Shown here piece after piece: positions 25,497 to 33,804 of a stretch of 64,000 nucleotides of DNA (within the stretch, counting starts at the first letter, position 1; every line of letters starts with the position of its first letter). The notes under the pieces were generated by a model. That model was not told the origin of the DNA and made no database searches. It worked only from the letters and a program-made list of their open reading frames with translations. The position numbers and the translations under genes were made by a program. Where the stretch lies: assembly GCA_002345575.1 (NCBI GenBank), contig DDVX01000015.1:62001-126000 (forward strand), read 5' to 3'. This DNA comes from Stutzerimonas stutzeri. GTDB taxonomy: Bacteria; Pseudomonadota; Gammaproteobacteria; Pseudomonadales; Pseudomonadaceae.

Positions 25497-26939
25497 ATGC
25501 AGCAGGCACGACATTTCATCGACGGACAGTGGTGCGACGACGACCGGTGGGCCGACAGCCTCGATCCCGCCAATGGCGAACTAGTCGGCCGCTTCGCTGA
25601 CGGTGGCGAGGTCCAGGCCCGCGCCGCCGTGGAGGCTGCCGAGCGCGCCTTCGAGAACCCGCAATGGTCGCAGAATCCACGCCTGCGCCAGCAGCTGATG
25701 CTGGACTGGGCGGCCGCGCTGAAGAGTCGCCAGGAGGAACTGGCGAGCCTGCTCACCCGCGAGAACGGCAAGGCGCTGGCGCAGTCGCGCGGCGAGATCG
25801 GCGGCGCCATCTCGGAAATCCTCTATTACGCCGGGCTGGCGCGCCACAATCCCGGCCACGTGCTGGAAGTCGCGCCCGGCGAATTCTCGACGATGCTACG
25901 CGAACCGGCCGGCGTCGCCGCACTGATCATTCCCTGGAACGCTCCGGCGGTGCTGCTGGTGCGCGCGCTGGCCCCGGCACTCGCCGCAGGCTGCACCTGC
26001 GTGGTCAAACCGGCGCCGCAAACCGCGCTGTTCAACGCCGCCTTCCTCGCCCCGCTGCTGGATCTGCCGGATCTCGCGCCCGGGGTGGTCAACCTGTTCG
26101 CCGAGACCGGCCACACCGGCGCCGCCCACCTGGTCGCCACGCCGAAGGTCGACGTGCTCAGCTTCACCGGCTCCACCGCCACCGGAACGCGGATCATGCA
26201 GGACGCCGCGCCGACCATGAAGAAACTGTCGCTTGAGCTGGGTGGGAAATCCTGTTGTGTGGTGCTGGAGGACGCGGACATCGCCGCGGTGGCGCCGAAG
26301 CTCGCTGCCGCTGCGACCATCATCTCCGGGCAGCAGTGCACCGCCGCCCGCCGTGTGCTGGTGCATGCCAGCCGCGCAGCGGAAATGAAGCAGGCGCTGG
26401 CCGCGGCGCTGGGCGAAGTGCGCCTGGGCCACGGGCTCGAGGTGGCCACACAGATGGGCCCGCTGATCGACTGGCGTTCGCGCGATCTCGTCGAGCAACG
26501 CATTCGCGAGTCGATGGACTGCTGCGACGAAGTGTTGCTGGCAGGCGCTCGACCAGGCGATGCGCTGGGCCGCGGCGCTTTCCTCTCGCCAACGCTGATC
26601 GCGCATCAGGATAGCGGCGCATTCTTCTGCCAAGAGGAAATCTTCGGCCCTCTGCTGGTGCTGGAAACATTCGAAGATGAGGCAGAGGCTGTGTGCCGGG
26701 CCAACCACAGCGAGTTCGGCCTCTCGGCAAGCGTCTGGACCCGCGACGGTGCGCGGGCCATGCGCCTGGCCCGCGCCCTGCGCAACGGCACCGTATGGAT
26801 CAACGATCACAACAAGCTGTTCGCCGAGGCGGAAACCGGCGGCTACCGCAAGAGCGGGCTGGGCCGCCTGCACGGCTACGATGCGCTACTGGATTTTACG
26901 GAGCTCAAGCACATCTATCAGAATGTTGGCTTCTTATAG
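25497..26939 (+). CDS. NAD(P)-dependent aldehyde dehydrogenase
   Basis: Classical ALDH-superfamily enzyme of 480 residues, oxidising an aldehyde to a carboxylate. Catalytic Cys281 (SGQQCTAARR) and general base Glu247 (LELGGKS) are present, with the cofactor motif SFTGSTATG near residues 222-230. The C-terminal GYRKSGLGRLHGYDAL matches the family. In this cluster a natural role would be oxidation of furfural, 5-hydroxymethylfurfural or formylfuroate to the acids handled by the decarboxylase and CoA ligase, but this is inference. ATG 25497 follows GGACAGGAG. The LysR gene starts 20 bp after its end. Confidence 0.85.
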   Translation: MQQARHFIDGQWCDDDRWADSLDPANGELVGRFADGGEVQARAAVEAAERAFENPQWSQNPRLRQQLMLDWAAALKSRQEELASLLTRENGKALAQSRGEIGGAISEILYYAGLARHNPGHVLEVAPGEFSTMLREPAGVAALIIPWNAPAVLLVRALAPALAAGCTCVVKPAPQTALFNAAFLAPLLDLPDLAPGVVNLFAETGHTGAAHLVATPKVDVLSFTGSTATGTRIMQDAAPTMKKLSLELGGKSCCVVLEDADIAAVAPKLAAAATIISGQQCTAARRVLVHASRAAEMKQALAAALGEVRLGHGLEVATQMGPLIDWRSRDLVEQRIRESMDCCDEVLLAGARPGDALGRGAFLSPTLIAHQDSGAFFCQEEIFGPLLVLETFEDEAEAVCRANHSEFGLSASVWTRDGARAMRLARALRNGTVWINDHNKLFAEAETGGYRKSGLGRLHGYDALLDFTELKHIYQNVGFL

Positions 26940-26959
26940 CCACATCGACGAGGTCGGGA

Positions 26960-27910
26960 ATGGAACTACGCCAGCTGAAGTATTTCACCTGTCTGTACGA
27001 GGAGGGGTCGGTGACCAAGGCCGCACAGCGGCTGAATATCGTTCAGCCCGCCCTGTCGATGCAGATCGCCAAGCTGGAAGAGGAACTCGGCCAACCACTG
27101 TTCGAGCGCACCCCCAAGGGCATGACGCCCACTGAGGCCGGCGTGCAGGCCTATCGGCTGTTTATGCCGATCCTCGGCGAGCTGCTGGAGGCCCGGCAGA
27201 CACTGATCGACCGCAGCGGCGAGATCGGCGGGCGGATCAATGCCGGGCTGATCGCCTCGGCGGCCAACCAGGCGCTGACCAGCACCCTGGCCTATTTCGT
27301 CGAGCACCATCCGGATGTCGAGTTGCAGGTCAGCTACGGCTACAGCCAGGATCTGATCGATCGCGTGCTGTCCGGCGCGCTGGACTTCGCGGTGATCAAC
27401 CAGAGCTTCCAGCAGGAGCACTTGCACCGTACCGACATCCTCGACGAGGAACTGCTGGTAGCGACCGGTGCCACGACCCGGCTGCGCCAGCCCACGCCGA
27501 TTCCGCTCAGCGCATTGGCTGGCCTCAAGCTGGTGCTGCCTTCGCGCCGTCATGGTTTGCGTATGGTCATCGATCAGGCACTTGCCGCGCAGAGCCTGGA
27601 GCTGACGCCGCACCTAGAGCTCGACGACCTCACAGTGATCGAGAGCTTTCTGCGCCGCAGCGACTGGATCAGCGTACTGCCGGCCACCGTGCTGCAACGC
27701 GGTCTGGAAGAAGGCGCCTTGCGCGCCTATCCACTGGCGCCCCCCGGGATCACGCGGCGCATGGTCTGCGTGCACGACAGCCGTCGCCCGCTGACCCCTG
27801 CCGCGACGCTGTTCATCGACATCATCAGCAAGACGCTGGCCACTGCACTCAATGCCATCCACTTCTACAAGGAAGGCGCCATTCAGGAATCCGACCATGA
27901 TCTCAACTAG
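26960..27910 (+). CDS. LysR-family transcriptional regulator
   Basis: DNA-binding regulator with an N-terminal winged helix-turn-helix (MELRQLKYFTCLYEEGSVTKAAQRLNIVQPALS, first 32 residues) and a C-terminal effector-binding domain (~90-300). 316 residues. Being co-directional and overlapping the UbiX-type gene by 14 bp, it probably senses a furan acid or pathway intermediate and controls the surrounding genes. The ATG at 26960 was preferred because the longer frame runs back inside the aldehyde dehydrogenase gene; CGAGG precedes it. Confidence 0.9.
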   Translation: MELRQLKYFTCLYEEGSVTKAAQRLNIVQPALSMQIAKLEEELGQPLFERTPKGMTPTEAGVQAYRLFMPILGELLEARQTLIDRSGEIGGRINAGLIASAANQALTSTLAYFVEHHPDVELQVSYGYSQDLIDRVLSGALDFAVINQSFQQEHLHRTDILDEELLVATGATTRLRQPTPIPLSALAGLKLVLPSRRHGLRMVIDQALAAQSLELTPHLELDDLTVIESFLRRSDWISVLPATVLQRGLEEGALRAYPLAPPGITRRMVCVHDSRRPLTPAATLFIDIISKTLATALNAIHFYKEGAIQESDHDLN

Positions 27911-28529
27911 CCCCCGTCCGCAGCGACTCGTCATCGGTATCTCCGGCGCGTCCGGCGCAATCTACGGGGTGCGCCTGCTCGAGCTGCTGCGCGACACGCC
28001 AATCGAGACCCACCTGGTAGTCTCGAAGTCGGCGCTGATCACGCTGTCCCACGAAACCGGGCTGACCTGGTCGCAGCTCAAGCCTATGGCCACCGTGTAC
28101 TACTCCAATCAGGACATCGGCGCGGCTATCGCCAGCGGCTCGTTCAAGACCATGGGCATGATCGTCGCGCCCTGCTCGGTGCGTTCGATGTCGGAAATCG
28201 CCAGCGGCGTCACCTCCACCTTGCTGACACGCGCCGCCGATGTCGTGCTCAAGGAGCGTCGACGCCTGGTATTGATGGTGCGCGAGACGCCGCTACACCG
28301 AAATCATCTGCGCACCATGACCGAACTGGCCGAGCTCGGCGCCATCATCGCTCCGCCGGTTCCTGCGTTTTATGCCAAGCCGGCCTCGCTGGCAGAGATG
28401 GTCGATCACACGCTGGGGCGAGTACTCGACCTGTTCGACATCGAGCTCGGCGTGGTCAAGCGCTGGCGCGAGACGCCGGAAGAGCTGCCCACCCTCGACG
28501 AGGTGGTCGAGGGGATGGACGAGCGCTGA
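27897..28529 (+). CDS. hmfG: UbiX-type flavin prenyltransferase (HmfG-like)
   Basis: Makes prenylated FMN from FMN and dimethylallyl phosphate, the cofactor of UbiD-type decarboxylases; here it should serve the decarboxylase at 23.8 kb. Features are the N-terminal GISGASGAIYGVRLLE flavin-binding motif (~residues 13-28), APCSVRSMSEIASG (~90) and RRLVLMVRETPLHRNHLRTM (~125-145), all diagnostic. 210 residues. The ATG at 27897 overlaps the LysR stop and has AGGAA seven bases upstream; longer in-frame starts lie inside the LysR gene. A ubiquinone role is less likely because of its linkage to catabolic genes. Confidence 0.85.
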   Translation: MISTSPRPQRLVIGISGASGAIYGVRLLELLRDTPIETHLVVSKSALITLSHETGLTWSQLKPMATVYYSNQDIGAAIASGSFKTMGMIVAPCSVRSMSEIASGVTSTLLTRAADVVLKERRRLVLMVRETPLHRNHLRTMTELAELGAIIAPPVPAFYAKPASLAEMVDHTLGRVLDLFDIELGVVKRWRETPEELPTLDEVVEGMDER

Positions 28530-28561
28530 TCGTCATGCTCTCGCCCATTGTCCGCCGCCAC

Positions 28562-29344
28562 TCAGCCGGGCAGCGCCGCCAGGAACTCCGCGATCAGCGC
28601 CAGCACCCGCGGGCGTGCCTGGTTCTGCGGAAAGTGCCGACAATGTTCGAGCAGCACCGTGCGACAGGGGCCGGCAACCTCACGCGCGATGATCTCCAAC
28701 TGCGCCGGGCTGGCGAACTCGTCCTCCTGCCCCTGAATCGCCAGCAACGGCACACGAATGCGCGGCAGTTCCGGGTACAGGTTCCAGGCGGCAAAGGCCG
28801 GGTTCAACCAGGTCTCGCTCCAGCCGCGGAAGGCACCCTCGAGGTTGTCGCCATGGTAGGCGTGCAGGCGTTCGCGCAAGTCGCCACGGGCATATGCCTT
28901 GACCGTGCGTTGGACGCCCTCGACGCAGACCTGCTCGACGTCCACGTGCGGCGCCAGCGCCACCACGCCGAGCAAACGCGGGTCCTGTCGGGCCGCGTAA
29001 GCGAGCGCGATGGAGGCGCCGTCGCTGTGGCCGACCAGCACCACCTGTTCGAGCCCCAGGCCGTCGAGCACCCGGCCGAGCTCGTCCGGGCCATCCACGC
29101 CGAGGTGATCCAGAGGACGCGGCAGCGGCACCGGGCTGGAGCGGCCATAACCCTGTCGGCTATAGATCAGCACCGGCGCGTTGCAGGCCTCGGCCAGCTG
29201 CACCGGAAAGTCCCTCCACAGTTCGAGGCTGCCAAGCCCCTCATGCAACAAGACGAGCATCGGACCGGTCGACGCCTCGGGTTGCACAGATTGATATTCC
29301 AGCTTGGCGTTGGCGGTTTCGAGAAATTGTCGCTGCGTCATCAC
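28562..29344 (-). CDS. Alpha/beta-hydrolase fold protein
   Basis: Cytoplasmic serine hydrolase, 260 residues, no signal peptide. The nucleophile elbow is GHSDG (Ser107), the acidic residue is probably in GQEDEF (~215) and the histidine in LEHCRHFPQ (~237). An oxyanion-hole HEG is at 34-36. It lies between the UbiX-type and XdhC-type genes but on the opposite strand. It might hydrolyse an ester, lactone or acyl-CoA of the pathway, such as the enol-lactone formed from hydroxylated furoate; that is speculation. Confidence 0.82.
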   Translation of the reverse strand: MMTQRQFLETANAKLEYQSVQPEASTGPMLVLLHEGLGSLELWRDFPVQLAEACNAPVLIYSRQGYGRSSPVPLPRPLDHLGVDGPDELGRVLDGLGLEQVVLVGHSDGASIALAYAARQDPRLLGVVALAPHVDVEQVCVEGVQRTVKAYARGDLRERLHAYHGDNLEGAFRGWSETWLNPAFAAWNLYPELPRIRVPLLAIQGQEDEFASPAQLEIIAREVAGPCRTVLLEHCRHFPQNQARPRVLALIAEFLAALPG

Positions 29345-29429
29345 ATGGGAACCCGTCTGACTGAGGGCTCGAATGCTAACCTATCTGCGCGGCGCATCCG
29401 GCGACCGCATTCGTCAAGGGGATTCTGAC

Positions 29430-30398
29430 ATGCGCCAACTCGACCTTCATGTAGTGGAAACCGCCCTGCAGTGGGTCCGCGAAGGCCACGCCGTCTGGCT
29501 GTGCAGCGTGCTCGCCACCTACGGCTCGGCGCCACGTGCGCCCGGCGCGATGTTGGTGGCGCGGGCCGATGGCCGCTACGTCGGCTCACTCTCCGGCGGC
29601 TGCGTCGAAGAAGCCTTCCTTGAAAGCCTGGCGCGTGGTGAGCTACGCGCGCCGACGCAGATCGTCCGCTACGGCGAGAGTGACGACGAGCGCCAGCGCC
29701 TACGCCTGCCGTGTGGTGGCATCCTCCAGATACTGGTCGAACATCGCGCGCCGGACGAAGCCTGGGCCGACCATCTGCAAGGTATATACGACGCTCTGCT
29801 CGGCCAGCGCCGGCAGGTACGCGAGCTCGACCTGAGTTCAGGCTCTTTCACGCTCGCCGCCGACGACCACGGCGGTGTGATTGCACAGGTCGAGAACGAA
29901 CGCGTACGCCTGCGCATCGGCCCGGCGTTGCGGTTGATCCTCGCCGGGCTGTCGCCGGTGGCTGAATACTGCGCTAGCTTCGCCCGCGCCATCGGCTGCG
30001 AGGTGATCGCCTGCGACCCGCGGGAGGAGATGCAGCAGCGCCCGCTCGACGGTGTGCGCCTGTACCCGCTGCTGCCCTCGGAATTCATCGCCGCCGGGAA
30101 CTGCCACGAGGCCACCGCTGTGGTCGCCCTCACCCACGACCCACGCATCGACGACTTGGCGCTGATGGAAGCGGTACGCACGCCGGCCTTCTACATCGGC
30201 GCCATGGGCTCGCTGCAGACCTCTGCGCGCCGTGCCGAGCGCCTGGCCCGCATCGGCGGCCTGTCGGAAGATCAGATCGCCCGAATCCACATGCCCATCG
30301 GGCTCGACCTCGGCAGCAAGACGCCGGCCGAGATCGCTCTGTCAGTGGTTGCCGACGTGCTGCGCGTCTATCACGGTAAAGCCCGCGATGAGCTCTGA
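29430..30398 (+). CDS. XdhC/CoxI-family molybdoenzyme maturation factor
   Basis: Cytoplasmic chaperone that binds molybdenum cofactor, promotes its sulfuration and inserts it into xanthine-oxidase-family enzymes; the obvious client is the HmfABC-like dehydrogenase at 3.6-7.9 kb. N-terminal XdhC/CoxI domain (LATYGSAPRAPGAMLV ~30, SLSGGCVEEAF ~57) and a C-terminal NAD-binding-like XdhC domain (LILAGLSPVAEY ~170, GAMGSLQTSARRAERL ~255) are both present. 322 residues. ATG 29430 follows AAGGGG. The final 11 bases overlap the next gene. Confidence 0.88.
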   Translation: MRQLDLHVVETALQWVREGHAVWLCSVLATYGSAPRAPGAMLVARADGRYVGSLSGGCVEEAFLESLARGELRAPTQIVRYGESDDERQRLRLPCGGILQILVEHRAPDEAWADHLQGIYDALLGQRRQVRELDLSSGSFTLAADDHGGVIAQVENERVRLRIGPALRLILAGLSPVAEYCASFARAIGCEVIACDPREEMQQRPLDGVRLYPLLPSEFIAAGNCHEATAVVALTHDPRIDDLALMEAVRTPAFYIGAMGSLQTSARRAERLARIGGLSEDQIARIHMPIGLDLGSKTPAEIALSVVADVLRVYHGKARDEL

Positions 30399-30819
30399 AA
30401 GGAAAGTGGCGGGCTTGATGCCGGCCGCCGGACGCGCCAGCCGCTTCGGCGCCGACAAGCGATGCGCGCGCCTGCCCGGCGACCGCACGCAGCTGGAGGC
30501 AAGCCTGGAGAACGCCGCGGCGGCCTTCGACGACCTGTTGCCGGTGCTGCGCGACGGAGATACCGTCGACGACCTGCGCCTGCCCCACCGCGACGGTCGG
30601 CCCGGGCATCCTGTGCTGTTCGGGCCCGCCTTCTGGCCAGCCCTATGCGAGCTCGACTTAGACAAGAGTGCACGCAGTCTGATTCGCCGCGATACCGTTC
30701 ATTACCGGCCAGTGCCGGTCGAGTATTCCGGTATCCTGCTGGACGTCGGTCACCCCACCGACCTCGATGGACGCCCGACGCATGCCGCCCTCTCCACCGA
30801 CCAACCCGCAAGGAGCTAG
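30388..30819 (+). pseudogene. MocA-like molybdenum cofactor cytidylyltransferase, internally deleted
   Basis: Intact relatives (~190-200 residues) transfer CMP to molybdopterin for xanthine-oxidase-type enzymes. The N-terminal nucleotide-binding loop (LMPAAGRASRFGADKR, residues ~10-25) and the C-terminal half (DGRPGHPVLFG and ILLDVGHPTDLD) are there and in one frame. The middle ~50 residues, including the LADMP-type metal/nucleotide motif, are missing, leaving 143 residues. The reading frame is open, but loss of the central motif argues against activity. The start overlaps the XdhC-type gene. Also, LAAAG is changed to MPAAG. Confidence 0.62.
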
Positions 30820-30821
30820 CA

Positions 30822-31697
30822 ATGTCCACTGCACAACGTGTCTTTCACGGCAAGTTCGGGCGGGTCGCCCTGCTCGACATGGACCGCCCCTTGGTCACCC
30901 ATTCGCATCAAGAGTGCCATGTGTTGGTGAAAGCTTCCGGGGCGGACACCTTCTTCAACGTCAACGGCCGCCAAGTACCGCTGACCGATCGCTGCGCGGT
31001 ACTGGTCAACGCCTGGCAGCCGCACTACTACGACTTCCAGCCCGGCGCCGAGCAGACGCAGATCCTCGCCCTCTACATCGAGCCGGCCTGGCTGGCCGAA
31101 GCCCAGCAATCGCTGGCGCTGAGCGCGCATCCGGGCTTTTTCTCGCAGCCGTGCATCGAACTCAGCAGCAAGAACCGGACGATGGCCGACCAACTGATCG
31201 CCGAAGCCTGTAGCGTCGGGCTGGTGCCGCGTGAGCGCATCGAGTTCATGCTGTTCGACTTCCTCATCGAGCTGATCGAGGACTACTCACAGTGGAAGCA
31301 GTTGCGCCGCCTCGGCACGCAGGTCCGCCAAGGCTTTTGCGATGCGCGCATCCGCCGCGCCTGCAACTATCTGCAGTCCCACCTGGACGATCCAGACTGC
31401 ATCGGCAACGCTGCGCAGGCAGCCGGGCTGTCGCGCGCGCACTTCTTCGCCCTGTTCCGCCAGGACACCGGCATGACCCCAACACTCATGCTCAATAACG
31501 CACGCATGCGCCGCGCCTTTCTCTGGCTGGAGCGCGAACGCAGCGGCACCCTCGGCCAGCTCGCCGATCACCTCGGCTTCTCCGAGCAGGGCCACTTTAC
31601 CCGCTTCTTCCGCCAGCATATCGGCGCATCGCCAAGCCAGTATCGACGTGTGATCGATAGCTACAGCACGAGCAGTATGAATGACGGCACCCCGTAG
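30822..31697 (+). CDS. AraC-family transcriptional regulator
   Basis: 291 residues: N-terminal cupin-type effector domain (histidines in THSHQECHVLVK, ~25-36) and two C-terminal helix-turn-helix motifs (IGNAAQAAGLSRAHFFALFRQ ~195 and LGQLADHLGFSEQGHFTRFFRQ ~245). The ATG at 30822 has AGGAG six bases upstream. The gene follows the XdhC-type and MocA-like genes with two bases of spacing, so it is likely a second regulator of the furan module, or of molybdoenzyme expression. Confidence 0.9.
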   Translation: MSTAQRVFHGKFGRVALLDMDRPLVTHSHQECHVLVKASGADTFFNVNGRQVPLTDRCAVLVNAWQPHYYDFQPGAEQTQILALYIEPAWLAEAQQSLALSAHPGFFSQPCIELSSKNRTMADQLIAEACSVGLVPRERIEFMLFDFLIELIEDYSQWKQLRRLGTQVRQGFCDARIRRACNYLQSHLDDPDCIGNAAQAAGLSRAHFFALFRQDTGMTPTLMLNNARMRRAFLWLERERSGTLGQLADHLGFSEQGHFTRFFRQHIGASPSQYRRVIDSYSTSSMNDGTP

Positions 31698-31713
31698 GCC
31701 CCGCGGGGTTTTT
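31689..31713 (+). terminator. Rho-independent terminator at the end of the AraC gene
   Basis: Stem ACCCCG (31689-31694) with CGGGGT (31704-31709), then a run of five T. The stem overlaps the stop codon, closing the module that began at the aldehyde dehydrogenase. Confidence 0.7.
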
Positions 31714-31807
31714 CCCGCAGCGAAGTGGCCTGTGATGAAACCTCAGCAACTCTTGGCCCAACGCATCCTTCGTTCCATGCCATTGTCACCAGAATCCGAG
31801 GCAACTC

Positions 31808-32572
31808 ATGCTGTCTGCTCTGCATGCGACCGACACCATCGTTCTCGTCTACATCTTCTGGGTCTTTGTCCTGGGTGGGCTGATCAAGGGGGTCTCCGGA
31901 TTCGGCATGCCACTGGTTACCGTACCGCTCATTGCCCTAGTCGAACCGGTGCCAACGGCTGTCGCCCTGTCGTTGCTGCCGATCATCGTGTCCAACATCA
32001 TCCAGGGCTATGAGTGCCGCCGTCACTATCGTGTGCTCGGCCAGATCTGGCCGCTATTGATCAGTCTGGCGGTCTCGCTGGGGCTGTCGGTGCAACTGCT
32101 CGGCCATTTCCGCCCGGAGGTGCTGGCCCTCGTCATCGGTGTGATGATCCAAGTCTTTGTGATTTCTCAACTGACACCCAATCCGCCGGTCATTCCCCGA
32201 CATTGGCGCTCTGGAACCTTGGTTGGGGCCGGCCTGAGCAGCGGTCTATTCGGCGGCCTGACGTCCTTCTACGGCTTCCCCGCGCTGCAGGCGCTGATGG
32301 CCCTGGAGCTGGGCCGCAACGAGTTCATCCTGGCGTCCAGCCTGTTCTTTCTGGTCGGCTCGGCGATCCTCAGCATAGGACTGCTGGCGCAAAACATTGC
32401 CACGCCCACGCACCTGCTGCTCTCGCTCGCCTGCGTGGTGCCGACCCAATTGGGTATGTATCTGGGAGAACTTGTTCGCTCGCGTCTGTCGCAGGTCATG
32501 TTTCGCGGCATCACGCTGTCAGTGCTATCCGCCACTGGCCTGGCGATGATCGCACGCGCGATCACGGTTTGA
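31808..32572 (+). CDS. TauE/SafE-family membrane permease
   Basis: Inner-membrane protein of 254 residues with about eight hydrophobic segments; family segments KGVSGFGMPLVTVPLI near residue 27 and SGLFGGLTSFYGFPAL near 145 are characteristic. Family members export sulfite, sulfoacetate or other organic anions. It is separated from the AraC gene by a terminator and is monocistronic on this evidence. No sulfur-metabolism gene is adjacent, so the substrate is open. Confidence 0.85.
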   Translation: MLSALHATDTIVLVYIFWVFVLGGLIKGVSGFGMPLVTVPLIALVEPVPTAVALSLLPIIVSNIIQGYECRRHYRVLGQIWPLLISLAVSLGLSVQLLGHFRPEVLALVIGVMIQVFVISQLTPNPPVIPRHWRSGTLVGAGLSSGLFGGLTSFYGFPALQALMALELGRNEFILASSLFFLVGSAILSIGLLAQNIATPTHLLLSLACVVPTQLGMYLGELVRSRLSQVMFRGITLSVLSATGLAMIARAITV

Positions 32573-32616
32573 CGTATCTCTGAGCGTGAGAGTCATCGTA
32601 ATAAAGCCGGGAAAAC

Positions 32617-32660
32617 CCACAAAGACGAAAGCACGCATAAGCGGGCTTTCGTCTTTGTGG
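32617..32660. terminator. Perfect 16-bp stem-loop
   Basis: CCACAAAGACGAAAGC (32617-32632) pairs perfectly with GCTTTCGTCTTTGTGG (32645-32660) around a 12-nt loop. No T-run follows. It lies 44 bp after the TauE/SafE gene and could serve both strands. Confidence 0.55.
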
Positions 32661-32690
32661 CTAACGGGGACAATTGACGCAGCTATTTAA

Positions 32691-32705
32691 TCACTCCCAC
32701 TCGAT
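32691..32705 (-). other. Possible attachment-site scar: last 15 bp of guaA
   Basis: TCACTCCCACTCGAT reads on the minus strand as codons for Ile-Glu-Trp-Glu-stop, the conserved C-terminus of GMP synthetase. No other guaA sequence precedes it. The 3' end of guaA is a known integration site for genomic islands. The remainder of the gap 32706-33315 is comparatively AT-rich and holds no gene I recognise; one start-less frame ending at 33054 contains CERPSCAACHSF but matches nothing I know. Confidence 0.4.
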
Positions 32706-33315
32706 CATCAACAAGCTACCTAACCCATTGTTTCTAAAAAGGTTAGTTGCGACAAATGATGACTGCTAACGTCATTTTTACCGTCTCTTACGCAACGCTT
32801 TCGCTGGCGCGGAAGAGAGAGCAATTTGCCGGGCATCAACGATCGCAGCGTCATCATCAATCGCTAACCATCATACCGCCCGCCCGCCAGGCCTAGTCAA
32901 TTACTGGTCCACGCTGGGAAGGGTTTTTCACGAGCCTGCTGATTGGCTTGATGCACGAGCGTGTGAGCGGCCTTCCTGTGCAGCCTGTCACTCGTTTAAA
33001 AAAGATAGGCCAAACCTTGGCGGTACCGCCTGCCACGGCACCCGCAGCCGATGACCTACTCGGCCACATTCTCTTTCACCTGGGCCTATTTGCATGAAAC
33101 CAAGGATTCGTGGCTGAGCCCTACCGGCTCCTCCTTCCTCCTGCCCCAGTGAATCCAATCGAGCTGGCCTCCATCCTCAAGTAACACCGGGATAGCTGCT
33201 TTCGAATTGGGGAAACAGAAACCTCGGCTCCGTTTGTCAGCGCCTCGCTGCATCGAACCGAACCCTCGTATCAATTGCGCCTCTACCGGATAACGAAACC
33301 ACGTGGAGTAAAGCA

Positions 33316-33540
33316 ATGGACAACTATCACGTTTCCGCGACCGACAAAGGCTGGGAGCTTCGCAAGGAAGGCGGCAGCAGGGCCTCCAAGCAAGCCTCCA
33401 CCAAGGTCGAGCTGCTTCGCGATACGGCCACGTTCCTGGAAGGCAAGACTGCCTCGGTGAAGATCCTCAAGCGGGACGGCAGCATTCAGGAGGAGCGCAC
33501 CTATCCTCGGAAGGCCGACCCTCGCAAGAGCAAGGGTTGA
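33316..33540 (+). CDS. DUF2188-domain small protein
   Basis: Seventy-four residues, basic and lysine-rich (MDNYHVSATDKGWELRKEGG ...). The pattern HV...GWxxxxEGxxRAS...T...A and a late RDGxIxEExTYPRKADPR matches the DUF2188 family, whose function is unknown. ATG 33316 follows GTGGAGTAA. It stands alone; the 264 bp to the histidine kinase gene (33541-33804) show no further gene. Confidence 0.75.
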   Translation: MDNYHVSATDKGWELRKEGGSRASKQASTKVELLRDTATFLEGKTASVKILKRDGSIQEERTYPRKADPRKSKG

Positions 33541-33804
33541 ACGCTCCCTTGCGCACACCCCTGAACAACCGCATGCCCGTATGACGAATGCCTGGGCCCT
33601 TTCCGAGGCTTAACTCGAGACGCAGGCACTGTGGCACGGGCAGCGGCCAAGTCGCCTCCTCTCTGTTCAGCCTTTCCCGTATGCCGCCAGCTTCGTCTGG
33701 CCAGACGGAAGGGGTTGGGCAGATCTCGGTGAAGCGGCCTCGGCGCTGCTTACGCTGTTTTGGCTGATGTTCGGCGGCAGTTTGCTCTGCGGGCACTCGC
33801 CTCT

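Noticed and set aside
24015..25514. A 499-codon minus-strand frame opposite the UbiD-type gene
   Set aside because: Antisense shadow; the plus strand has the full UbiD family signature.
23808..28529. Ubiquinone biosynthesis UbiD/UbiX pair
   Set aside because: The genes flank an aldehyde dehydrogenase and LysR regulator in a catabolic setting; biosynthetic copies are normally elsewhere.
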